Shown: positions 1-31,747 of the stretch, piece after piece
Numbering within the stretch: position 1 is the first letter of the stretch
Layout: each line of letters opens with the position of its first letter
Assembly (NCBI GenBank): GCA_025618425.1
Contig: CM046836.1
Location: forward strand, 15,712,135 to 15,776,134
DNA length: 64,000 bases
Reading direction: 5' to 3'
From: Heliocidaris tuberculata
Lineage: Eukaryota > Echinodermata > Echinoidea > Camarodonta > Echinometridae
Program-made: the position numbers and the translations under genes
Notes under the pieces: generated by a model
What the model was told of the DNA's origin: nothing
The model's input: the letters and a program-made list of their open reading frames with translations, nothing else
Database searches by the model: none

Positions 1-1420
1 TATTTGATTAATTTTCTTCAAGCAGATGCTGTAGTGTAGCCTTCCCCTTCTTGGTATAATCATGCGGGTTGCTCTCTAACGTCAAAATGTTAAACCACGC
101 TGTAACCTTTGCGGAAGATCTTTACACACTGGGAAGAGTTGTGAAGAGAAGTTGTCATACATTTAAAGGTTCTGGTCATGGCATTACTTTTTGAGAGAAG
201 CGGGCTAAAAGTCATTCTGAATTGTGGACCAGCAGAATATAAACAAACTTCAATACAGAATCTCGGAATAATATAATGATCACAAATGCATTAAAAGTAA
301 TAACACATATAGACACATATGGGACTACTTACACAATTGGATGGCCCAAAATCTTTCTTTGCTAGTTGCCAAACTCTTTTTTTTCCTTCAATTTTTTTTT
401 CCTATGTCAGATATCATTCATTCATATATAGTCTTCAATATTCCGACTTTCTCTTGTCTGTAAAGTTTGATGGTTTCTGTGCAATCTTAGGTTTTTGTCA
501 TTATCAAACTAAGAACACCTGGTAAGTACCTTTAAGCGACAAGGTCTGAATCACAGACCACATTCAGTGGCTTGTGGTTCTACACAGACAAACCACATGC
601 TTTGTTGGCACATCACACCAACTTACACACCAAAACATTGATGAAAATGCTCTGGCAAAGTAAGTGTGAAGCCAATTTTCGTATTTTGATGATGAACTAG
701 AACACATGGCTAAAGAATAGAAACTACATGTATATGTACAGTCATCACCTTTATAAGAAAAGAACAACTCTTTTTGTAATCAATATTGGTGGACTTCAAA
801 AGTGATCAATTCTAAAACAATAACCTTCATGTATAGATATATATTTCAAAGAAAACTTTTCCTCCTTTGATATAAAAAGGTAAAAGACACCTTTATGTTG
901 CCATTACCCTTGCAAATTTCATATTTACAGATTCTCAGTCATAAATTTTAATCATTCAAATGTACATGTTTACCAAAAGACAAATATCAAGAATCTTTGC
1001 CAAAATGTAATACCGGTATTCAGAAATACTGTGCAAAGGTCTCTGGAACTTGATCTGGCTCAAAACTCAGAAAAAAAACCCTGACACCTTGACAATGATA
1101 CCAGCAGTACATCAACAACCAGTGGACCTATGGCTTTGAGTCCTATCAAGGTAAGGCCAGACTTGGAAACTGAGGATTTATACCTTACCAACAGGCACCA
1201 GTGCATCGACTTGGTTTTCAAAGAGCAACCTAATGGTTAAAAGACCACTGCTCTTCCACTGAGCCATCATGCTTCCACAGAGACTGTGGATCCTATGGAA
1301 TCACTGTCCAAAGCTGAGAGCCATTTTTCCTCACAAAGTAACATAAATGTATGTTAGTGTTGAACCCTGAGTAAAGAAACACAAAAACTGTTCACAATTT
1401 TGAAATGACTTTGTTCTCAC
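1..1420. other. ANKRD54 downstream intron; no supported exon
   Basis: AT-rich non-coding DNA after the last visible ANKRD54 exon. It contains a tRNA-like SINE remnant at about 1100-1275 and no exon with a good acceptor and family-like sequence. A short minus-strand reading frame at 8-118 ends in a stop but has a poor acceptor; it is listed with the rejected items. Confidence 0.6.
1100..1275 (-). mobile_element. tRNA-derived SINE remnant
   Basis: On the minus strand, about 1275-1215 reads like the 5' part of a tRNA, with an A-box-like TGGCTCAGTGG at 1256-1266 and an anticodon-arm-like stretch. A degenerate tail follows leftward to about 1100 and shares 'gagtcctat' wording with a segment at 13568-13590. 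The B box is not convincing, so this is an old copy at best. Confidence 0.4.
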
Positions 1421-22815
<21,395 letters not shown>

Positions 22816-23148
22816 TTCTCTCGGAAATTCGGCGGATCCTAAACAATCATATTCGGCCCTCAGGCATCAGAAAAACTTTGCTTTGATGTATTTATAACTA
22901 AACCAATAAAGTAAAGAACAAATCCGATGCCTATCCCTGGCTTTACTCGACTCTTTTCCTTTTAAAAACACACATTCCAGTCATGTCCGAGCGCACGTAA
23001 TGGTAGAGTTTCGCGTCATACATAAAGAGTAACAATGAATAGAAATTGAGCAAATCGATAATCTACTTAGAATTTTCGTCATACGTCAGTATGGTATCTT
23101 CTAGTAGACTAAAGCAGATTTCGGCGTGTAGGGGTTACTGAATGAATG

Positions 23149-23186
23149 GATCTCTATACGGATTTTTTTTCCGTATATAGAGATCA
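23149..23186. repeat. Strong hairpin, 13-bp stem with T loop
   Basis: ATCTCTATACGGA, a loop of eight or nine T, then TCCGTATATAGAGAT. One bulged base apart, the stem is perfect. It lies about 330 bases upstream of the ANKRD54 start codon. Confidence 0.75.
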
Positions 23187-24581
23187 GTGGTAGGGGTATG
23201 TGGGAAAGGAAAGGATCAAACTTATACCTTGACCTTCAGTTGTATAAATCTGAAGAAAAAAAAAAAACAACAACAACAGACAAACAAAAACAAGATTCTC
23301 AAATTATTCTTAAGCGATAAGTGTACAAAATCTCTGACAAACAACAACAACTAATCATCAATAATTTTTGTTTTTAATTTTGATTTAAACTTTAAATTAT
23401 AGGAGGATTGCAAAAGCTCCTGCCCACTTGACCCTACCAATGCCGATGGATATTGGTAGTCATCTGGGGAGGATTAATTTTCCTTTGGTGTACTTGTAAT
23501 TGGTAATTATTCCAGGGTAGAGGTAATCGGGGCGTGTTTTTTTTTTTTTTCAAAACGGCGGGGCACCAACAAAGGCTCTGTCCTTTTGGGAAAATAGGAA
23601 ACATACAGAATTAAATGCAAACAGAGGCGGTGGAACGACTGGCTCGGACAATAGAAGTGGGGGCACCTTCTGTTTAGCATAAAAGGTGCCCCCCCCCCCC
23701 ACTTCCATTGTCCGAGCCCGGCATTCCGCAGCATCTGGATGCAAAGCTAATGACTTCTTTCGAGACATCATGGTTATGCCCCTCCATACTTTACCAAACT
23801 CACACTCAATAAGTTTCATAAAAATACGAGGCGGTGGGCTGGGGGAAGGGTTGCACCCCCCCCCCCCCCGAGGATCATGAAAGTGCCTGTATAGGCCTAA
23901 TATTTGGGCAACTACCACCTCATAATTATTCGGGCAGCGAGGTGCCCGGAAATAGGCTCATTTGGGACAGTTTTATGCCCGAATATGTACATTTTCAAAA
24001 CGAAAAATGTCAAATTTTGCTTCGCTAACTCCCAAAATTTAAAAATTGGATATTGGATATTTGGGCAAAAAGCGGGTCAGCCCCCGTTGCGAAATTGTGC
24101 CGGTATATGATAAGTTACCTTTACTCTATGTGTGAGGTAGTGGCGACTGAACAAAAGTTGAAGGTCACAACTGACGATGGTTAAGTGACATAGCTTGATT
24201 TTCATTCTTATCTGGATGCCATATTTTTATTGCAGTTCACGTGATTTACTTCACAATGCGAGAGCCATGTCCAGAAAATGATCATGAGGTAGTCTTAAAT
24301 CAGAGCATAATGAAGCCTTACAGTGTCCATGAAAAAAGGGTAATCGGAGATTCGACAACCCCCTAATTTTTTTACTAAGGCAGATTGCCCATTTTTCTCA
24401 TTAAAAAAAAATTCCATGCACTCCCGAACCTTCAAATCAGGGGCTTGGATCATGGGGGTGGGGTGCCCCCCCCCCTAAAAAAAATTGGAGGTGCAAACAA
24501 ATCCGGAGGTGTAAAATGAAATGAGGAAAAATGATGCAAAACTCGGGAAATGAAACCTTCCAAACAATTCCCTGCTTCACA

Positions 24582-24680
24582 GGGGCGTAGCCAGCGGGGG
24601 GGGGATGGGGGGTATGCATCCCCCCCCCCCCAACTTTTCAGGTGGGGGGATGGTGTGTACAAACATCCCCCCAGGTTTCA
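24582..24680. repeat. GGCGTAGCCAG-type G/C-run repeat
   Basis: GGGGCGTAGCCAGCGGGGGG followed by ATGGGGGGTATGCATCC and a C run. Similar openings (CTGGCGTAGCCAGGGGGC at 26072, CTGGCGTATTGGTGGGGGAT at 26638) and an inverted relative near 27490-27540 suggest one dispersed family with G/C runs behind a common end. Confidence 0.5.
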
Positions 24681-27236
24681 CCCACAAAAAAAAGAAAAAA
24701 AAATGGTGGAAAATATACATTTCTGTTATATGTTTTAGATACATATAATTTGATATATTATATTTATTAATATTATTCAAATTTATATATTCTTTATTTC
24801 AATATAGATATTATTCATTTATGTACAATATTGTAGATTTATGAATTTTTTGATATTTATCTACCATTCTGTCTTTGCTTCTGATTTTTCCCGATATATT
24901 TTTATACCTACTAGAAAGTAAAAACCATCTACTTCAAATTATATAACATGGGTGTTGATCTGGGAGGGATATGGAGGTATAATTTTATTAAAAAATGAAG
25001 AGGGGGGGGGGGGGGGGCCTGTTTTACCATCCCCCAATATATTTTAAGGTTCTATTCAAAGCCATAATGCAGAAATTTATTTAAATTAAAAGTACATGTA
25101 ATTATTCTCGATTTAGAGGGTTCAGTCGGTAACTTTCCTTTATAATGCAATTTTTCCACACTCATGTTATTAGTAATACTAACAATTTTCAAAATTGAAA
25201 TGAAAATATAGTCACAGGAATCGAATGTGGTGGGGAAAGAGGGAATACATCACCCCAATATTTATCGAGGATGATGACCTGCGTCATTATCACCCAACTA
25301 TACATAGAAGAATAATTAAATGACAATCATAACATGTAGACCCGGTCAGAAGCACCGCTCCGGGGGTTGCATGTGGGTACAGTGCCCCTACTTTTCCTTT
25401 AACTTCAGATAAGTACCCCCATTTTTCTTTCGAATAAGTTCCCGTTCCATATTCTTATAAGTGCCCATTTTGATAATTACACCTCATCCCTCACCTTACC
25501 TTTGATAAATGCTCCTATTTCGACAAGAGCATTTATCCTTTTTAATCCCTTTTATCTCTTTTAATGTAACAAGTCATATTTTTCTTTGTAATATATAGGC
25601 ACTGCTTTAATTTTTCTACTTCATAAGAACATTTTTCCGTTCTTATAAATGCCCCTTTTCAGGTGTGATTAGTGCCCCTTTTCACCCTCTGATAACTGCC
25701 TTCTTTCTACTATTCATGTATTTTTCTAATAAGTGTCCATTTCCCCATGATAAGTACCACGTTTCCCTTTTCCATAACATGTGCCCCTAATCCAAAGTGA
25801 CTTAGAGCCAATATTCCCAAATTCTCGCTGGCTACGCTCGCTCGTATTAAAAGTATAGCTTAAATAAATTTTCAATGTGAAATTTTGCAAATGAAACCCC
25901 ATCAGAATTGTGTTTCCCCGTTTTTATATTACAATGTAATTGCGACCTCACAAATTTTGAATATTGTTTGCTCGATATTCAAATCATACTACAAAACTGC
26001 AAAGCATGATGCTAAAGTTGTATCTTGGACATGTAAAGAGAAAAACCATATACATGTTTACACACCCTCACACTGGCGTAGCCAGGGGGCACAAGGGGCC
26101 ATGCCCCCTACAAGTTCAGCCCCTTAAAAAAAAAGCGAGAGCGAAAAAGCGGGGGAAGTTAGAGAAAAAAGACCTAAAAAGGCGCTACGAGCCGTTAACT
26201 TTCTCTCAATTTGCTAAAACGTCAGAACTTTCGCATTTCGCGCGAGAAGGGGGAAACTCCCCTCTCTCTGCACCTACCCCTGTTACATACAGTGCAGTTT
26301 TGCGTCCAAATAATTGAAAAGCAGTCCGGGCGTAGAACTAAAATTCCGCCTAAAAAAGGGGGCTAAACGAGCCGTTATCTTTCTCACAAATTTGCTATAA
26401 AATGTCAGAGCTTTCGCGATATTATATATCTTTCTACCTAAAGAGAAAAATCGAAAGAGTATTATGACATACATGTACATTTTTTCTCCCCCGCCGGATT
26501 TAGCATTTCCAAGACTGGAAACAAATTTATGTAATGATTTGTACAGAAATTCAGTTCAAATAAATAAAAACAATCTGATCTTTATGGTTATTCTGCTTAT
26601 GATAATTTTATGGTAAGTTTGATTGGTCTGTTTCACACTGGCGTATTGGTGGGGGATTGGGGGCTGCAGCCCCCCCCCCCCCAAGTTCCACGCAAAAAAG
26701 GGGGAAATGAAATTACCTACCGGATACAGGTCTAGATCTATGACAAAATGACATTTTCATTAAAAAAGGTCGATTTTTTTTGCTCGCTCGCTCTCTCGCT
26801 TGCAAGTGTTCAGAAATTGTGCCCCGTATGCCAAATGGTCATCCCTCTCAAAGTTTGGGGCTCATTACGCCACTGTTGTTTCATTTACCAAGGCGGCAAT
26901 TTTCTTGTAGAACATTGAATCTGGAATCCAATCATCAAAGTGCCACAGAGACTACATTGAAACAGTATAGGTTGTGAGATTAATGGTATAACTATACTTC
27001 AAAGCAAAATTATCTGTCGCATGAATGCACTCTTAATAAAAGTAGAAAATGTTGAATAAAATGATTCAAATTCAAATTTTTGTTGTGAAATATTTGTAAT
27101 TTTCACTAAACATATAATTATGTAACTGCAATCATCATAGCGATACTATATTTGAGAATTGAAACGTATATTCCTGAGGTGCTTGCTCGCTGCGTTCGCA
27201 TAAGAACAACATCAGCAATGATAATGATATTGATAA

Positions 27237-27266
27237 TAATAATTGTTATTTTATTGTTATTATTGA

Positions 27267-27365
<99 letters not shown>

Positions 27366-27420
27366 CGTTATTATTGTCATCATCATTATCATTATTGTTA
27401 TTATCATCATCATCATGACC
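27237..27420. repeat. (TTA)n microsatellite with (TCA)n flank
   Basis: About 40 uninterrupted TTA units from 27262, followed by CATCAT/TCATTA variants to about 27440. Open frames across it are homopolymeric artefacts. Confidence 0.95.
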
Positions 27421-27725
27421 GTCATCATCATCTTCATCAATGCTGTGATGATTGAATTGAGTGCGAAATGAACATGGTTACGTTAGGTTGTCTTGCCCCC
27501 CCCCCCACCCCTCCCCATCCGAAAAACGGATCGACGCCCCTGCTTCAAACTTAATCCACTAAGAATTTGCTTTAGGGCTTACTGAGTTTTAAAAGCCGGG
27601 GGCCAGCCAGGAGCATTGATCACATCTCCAGGATGGGGCTCTGCCGGGGAGAAAGGGGGGGGGGGCATTCCACAGTGAATTACGAAGCTCATACACACGA
27701 CCCTTTACATGACTCGAGGGGCAGC

Positions 27726-27741
27726 AACTGGCCTGCCCCGA
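27726..27741. repeat. LINE target-site duplication, 3' copy
   Basis: AACTGGCCTGCCCCGA, identical to 33404-33419. The boundary with the (AATC)n tail is uncertain by one or two bases. Confidence 0.9.
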
Positions 27742-28000
27742 TTGATTGATTGATTGATTGATTTTATTTGCCAAGCCTCTAACATACAACAATAAAAGAA
27801 TATCAGATCAAAATTATGTAAGCTTGAACAGGATAACCCACGAAAGCTCGAGAGCTTATTTCCAGTGGGGTCCCCAACATACAAAATTAATTAGTTCAAT
27901 TTGTATTATTTACAGACTGAGAAGAAATTTTTTTTTAAGAATAATAAAAATGATAACAAAAACAACATTTATAACATGTAATAATGATTATAATAACAAC

Positions 28001-28003
28001 AAC

Positions 28004-28035
<32 letters not shown>

Positions 28036-28090
28036 GAAGAAGAAGAAGAAGAAGAAGATGATGACGAGGAGGAGGAGGAGGAGGAGCAAA
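28001..28090. repeat. Compound microsatellite (AAT)n(AAG)n(GAG)n in LINE 3' UTR
   Basis: AAT units, then AAG, then GAG on the plus strand, within the 464-bp stretch between the ORF2 stop and the LINE tail. It may be part of the element or have grown after insertion. Confidence 0.85.
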
Positions 28091-28204
28091 AAGAATAATA
28101 AAGAATATGTTGAATCTCTAAAACGTACAAAAACAAAAGTATATACAAACTTAGACAGCATGAACCTGGCAGAGAAAAGAAAAGTGTTCTTTCTTCTGGC
28201 AATT

Positions 28205-31200
28205 TCAATCATATACCATGTCATTTGCTTCTCTCCTCTGACTCTCAAGTGATAGGTATTCCCTTAATTTCCTCTTAAAAAGAGCAAAGTTTTCTATTTC
28301 CTTTATATAATTAGGAAGGGTATTCCAATGTTTGATGGCAATGTAATAAAACGAATTTTCAATGCTACCTACTCTTTCTGGTAAGTTAAAGTTGAATCTG
28401 CTATTTCTTGTATCATAATTATGTAAGTCAGTAACAAGATTGAAGTTGGATCGAATATAATGATTTGACCTAGTATGATATATTTTATGCACGTGATGCA
28501 ATACGAGTTGTTTTGATCTTTGGTTAACTTCAAGAAAACCAGCTTTAGAAAGTTCGCTGTAGCCAACATGAGTTCTTGGACCAGAACAGTTGATGAATCT
28601 CACCATTTTGTTCTGTATAATTTTCAACTTCTTTTGTTCTAACTTGTTTATGTTACTATACCATACAGGGTTAGCATAGTCAAACAAACATTGAATAAGA
28701 GCAAAACAGAGTATACGTCTTGCTTTTAAATTCAAACAATTTTGATATCTGTACAAAAATTTTAGACGAGAATTTGCTTTTTTTACAACTGATTCTACTA
28801 AAGAAGAAAATGAAATTGCGCTAGCCAACTCAATGCCTAAATACTTCACAGATTCTTTTCTCTGAATTACTTGATTATTGTGTGTCACTTTGAATTCAAA
28901 TGACTTTTTAGAACTACTTTTAGAACAAAACAAAATGCTTTCTGTTTTGCCCAAGTGTAAAGAAAGCTTATTATCAGTCATCCAATCGACACATGTAGAT
29001 AGCTGTTCACTGAGCTTCTCCTCAAGAAATTTTGGATTCGGATTTGAATAGAGTAGTACGCTGTCATCAGCGTACAATAATAGTTTACAGTCTTTTATAC
29101 AAATACACATATCATTGATATAACTTGTAAATAGAATTGGGCCTAAAATGCTTCCCTGAGGAACACCGCATGTTATCGGCATTAGTTTGGAACGAATATC
29201 ATGAATGGCCACTACTTGGTGTCGATTAGACAAGTAGGATCTGAACCATTCTAAACTTGTCTTGTTAAAACCCATTATTTCTAACTTTTTCAACAAGACG
29301 CCATGATTAACTGTATCAAAAGCTTTTTGCAGATCAAGGAGCACCATACCAACAAAGCGCCCTTCGGAAGTTTCTGTCCTCAAATAATCAGTTAAATGAA
29401 TTAGACATGTTTCAGTCGAATAGTCATGTCGAAAGCCAGATTGAAATTCATAAATTATATCATTTTCTTTGAAGTATTTTTCAATTTGAACACAGACCGA
29501 TTTTTCCAGAATTTTTGATGCTACGCTTAAAACACTAATAGGTCTATAATTGGTTACATCAGTTTTATCTTTCTTTTTATAAAGTGGAGTCACTTTTGCT
29601 ATTTTCATATCCTCAGGAAAAGTGTTCGTCAAGATAGATAGGTTCATTAAGTAACTTAAAGGCTTATATAAAACCTTCGCACCATCTTTCAGAAATTTAG
29701 CTGGAATCATGTCTAACCCAGTACTTTTTGATATATTTAATTTATGTAACTCATTGAAAACAAATTGTTCACTGATTGGTGATAACTCAAAGCTGTTTTC
29801 AAGTACACCTTTTCTTTCGTAAAACTCACGAATACAATCATTGTCTGCGCTGAAAAGATTTTTACAAGGAGGGAGTTTGTCTACTAATTTGGCGGCCACA
29901 TTTGTAAAATAAGAATTGAATTCATTAGCAATGGCCATCTTATCATGACATAATTCCCCATCGATTGTAATGACAGATTCTTGTTCTTTTCTCTTCTTAC
30001 TTTTTAATCCTAAGCTTTTCAGATTCTGCCAAAGTCTTTTCGAATCTTGTTTATTTTCTTCTATCTTGTTTTGTAAGTATTCTAGCTTAGCCTTTTTCAC
30101 CTCTCTTTGGACCATATTTCTTAATACTCTGTATCTTTTAGAGAGCGTCTCATCCTTTGCTCTTTTCCTCATTTTTTTGTATACTATATTTCTCTCTTGA
30201 ATTAGGGAAAGAATATCTTTAGTCACCCAATTTTCTGATCTTTGTTTTATTCTTACCCGTTTCTGTGGCGCTATCATATTCAAAGTTGAGATAAAAACAT
30301 GTTGAAATATTGACCATGCCTCATTTACATCTGTACAGTCAGTTATTCCTGACCAGTCAACAGCAGACAGTTGAAGATTGAAAGTCTGTTCTGTATATTT
30401 TTTCATGGATCTAATAGTACTAGTCCTGTGATGACCTATTGCCAGTCTAATATTTTTCCGTGTACAGAAAGTACAAGAATGGTCGCTAATACCAAGATCA
30501 ATAATACCACTTTGACTTATCTTATTTTCTTTGCTACAAATAATATGATCCAGTAGAGAAGAACATGTAGGTGTAACGCGCGTTGCGTCTTTAATGAGTT
30601 GACTAAACCCGTGAAGACTCAACAAGTCAATATATTTTTTAGCCAATGGCGATTTGTGAAGAAGACAAATATTCATGTCTCCTAAAAGAATAATTTCGTC
30701 ATCCTTCTTTAGTTTATCAAAAGAACTGGACAATTCCTCGATAAACAAATTGTTCTTAGGAGGTCTATACAGAACACCCACAACAATTGGTTTTGATCTT
30801 GGTATAAGCAAATTAATCCACAATGATTCCGCATCTCCTGTACATATATCATCAATAATATTAAATGCAATATCATTTCTGATATATAAACATACACCAC
30901 CTCCAGAGCCAGAGGGTCGATCACGGCGTATGATTTTATATCCGTCTATTTCAACTTCTTCATCATTTATGGAATTATTTAACCATGTTTCAGTGAAAGC
31001 AATAATAGACAGGCTTATTCTTTTAAAAAGAATTCTAAGTTCCGATATCTTGTTCAGAATAGACCTCACATTAAGGTGTAAGAAATGAAGACCTTTGCCG
31101 TTAAACTTTTCTTCAAATTCCTGATAAAGAGACATTTTTTCATCTGTGAGGTTTGGCAGAATTGTTTTTGCTTTCACTTGGTTTTCAGGTGTTTGACTGA

Positions 31201-31747
31201 CCCTTAAATAGTTTTCTTTTAGTCTATCATCAATTTGGTTTTCTTTCTCTAGACAATCGTCCGTAAATAATGAATCACAGAAAGATGGCAGACTACATGT
31301 TAAACAATTCCAATTCTCATTAGGGCATTCATATAACCTACAGTACTCTGATGAACTTATAGCTTGACAATCAGTGTGAAACCATCTTTTACAATTAAAA
31401 CACAAAAGGCCGCATTGATTAGATTTGACTGGCTTATCACAGTTTCCACACGGGAACTTATATTTCCGACCGTCACCTAATTTATTCGGACCATCACTTA
31501 ATTCTGTCAGACTTTCACTTAATTCGTTACCCTTCTTACAAATTGAAGGTAGTTCTCCCAGTCTTTCATGTCCACCTTGGATGGTCTGAAGGCTGGTTTG
31601 AAGGCTGGTTTCAGTCGTGACCTCTGACTGACTGCGCTGAAATCCAAAGATCTCCCAGAAACAGCTTCGGCGTAGGATCTTACATGGCCGCTGCTCTGCT
31701 CTTTGCAAGGTTGACTCAGGTTTACTCGGTAGAGTGCTTGATGCCAC
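28205..31747 (-). CDS. LINE ORF2: PHD finger, APE endonuclease, reverse transcriptase
   Basis: 1180 residues. A Cys/His-rich PHD-type finger spans residues about 96-152 (CGNC, CFNCKRWFHTDC, NCLTC). An AP-type endonuclease follows (about 218-450) with LNVRSI, FTETWLN (Glu253), LLGDMNI and SDHSC motifs. The reverse transcriptase (about 650-960) has DLQKAFDT (Asp805), GVPQGSILGP and YADD at 892-895. The first Met (31747) lies 229 bases upstream of the ORF1 stop, in the -1 frame relative to ORF1; the conserved part begins only after the ORF1 stop, so the real start may be a later codon or reached by frameshifting. All catalytic residues I can check are present. Confidence 0.93.
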   Translation of the reverse strand: MASSTLPSKPESTLQRAEQRPCKILRRSCFWEIFGFQRSQSEVTTETSLQTSLQTIQGGHERLGELPSICKKGNELSESLTELSDGPNKLGDGRKYKFPCGNCDKPVKSNQCGLLCFNCKRWFHTDCQAISSSEYCRLYECPNENWNCLTCSLPSFCDSLFTDDCLEKENQIDDRLKENYLRVSQTPENQVKAKTILPNLTDEKMSLYQEFEEKFNGKGLHFLHLNVRSILNKISELRILFKRISLSIIAFTETWLNNSINDEEVEIDGYKIIRRDRPSGSGGGVCLYIRNDIAFNIIDDICTGDAESLWINLLIPRSKPIVVGVLYRPPKNNLFIEELSSSFDKLKKDDEIILLGDMNICLLHKSPLAKKYIDLLSLHGFSQLIKDATRVTPTCSSLLDHIICSKENKISQSGIIDLGISDHSCTFCTRKNIRLAIGHHRTSTIRSMKKYTEQTFNLQLSAVDWSGITDCTDVNEAWSIFQHVFISTLNMIAPQKRVRIKQRSENWVTKDILSLIQERNIVYKKMRKRAKDETLSKRYRVLRNMVQREVKKAKLEYLQNKIEENKQDSKRLWQNLKSLGLKSKKRKEQESVITIDGELCHDKMAIANEFNSYFTNVAAKLVDKLPPCKNLFSADNDCIREFYERKGVLENSFELSPISEQFVFNELHKLNISKSTGLDMIPAKFLKDGAKVLYKPLSYLMNLSILTNTFPEDMKIAKVTPLYKKKDKTDVTNYRPISVLSVASKILEKSVCVQIEKYFKENDIIYEFQSGFRHDYSTETCLIHLTDYLRTETSEGRFVGMVLLDLQKAFDTVNHGVLLKKLEIMGFNKTSLEWFRSYLSNRHQVVAIHDIRSKLMPITCGVPQGSILGPILFTSYINDMCICIKDCKLLLYADDSVLLYSNPNPKFLEEKLSEQLSTCVDWMTDNKLSLHLGKTESILFCSKSSSKKSFEFKVTHNNQVIQRKESVKYLGIELASAISFSSLVESVVKKANSRLKFLYRYQNCLNLKARRILCFALIQCLFDYANPVWYSNINKLEQKKLKIIQNKMVRFINCSGPRTHVGYSELSKAGFLEVNQRSKQLVLHHVHKIYHTRSNHYIRSNFNLVTDLHNYDTRNSRFNFNLPERVGSIENSFYYIAIKHWNTLPNYIKEIENFALFKRKLREYLSLESQRREANDMVYD

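Larger units (their letters stand above)
22816..27236. other. Intergenic region upstream of ANKRD54
   Basis: It holds the ANKRD54 promoter side, the hairpin at 23149-23186, several GGCGTAGCCAG/poly-C/poly-G patches (23685-23870, 24460-24680, 26070-26110, 26640-26690), and a stretch of 'tgcccctttt' and 'aagtgccc' words at 25360-25800. No coding exon is supported. Confidence 0.55.

Noticed and set aside
8..118. Minus-strand reading frame ending in YTKKGKATLQHLLEEN and a stop, possible last exon
   Set aside because: The upstream AG lacks a pyrimidine tract, the sequence does not match the ANKRD54 C-terminus, and the frame is short. It could be an exon of another gene but I cannot support it.
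27152..28252. Poly-Leu, poly-Ile, poly-Asn/Lys and poly-Ser frames
   Set aside because: They are readings of (TTA)n, (AAT)n and (AAG)n microsatellites.
30675..31088. Plus-strand frames of up to 137 codons opposite the LINE ORF2
   Set aside because: They are antisense shadows of the RT/endonuclease gene with no recognisable domains.
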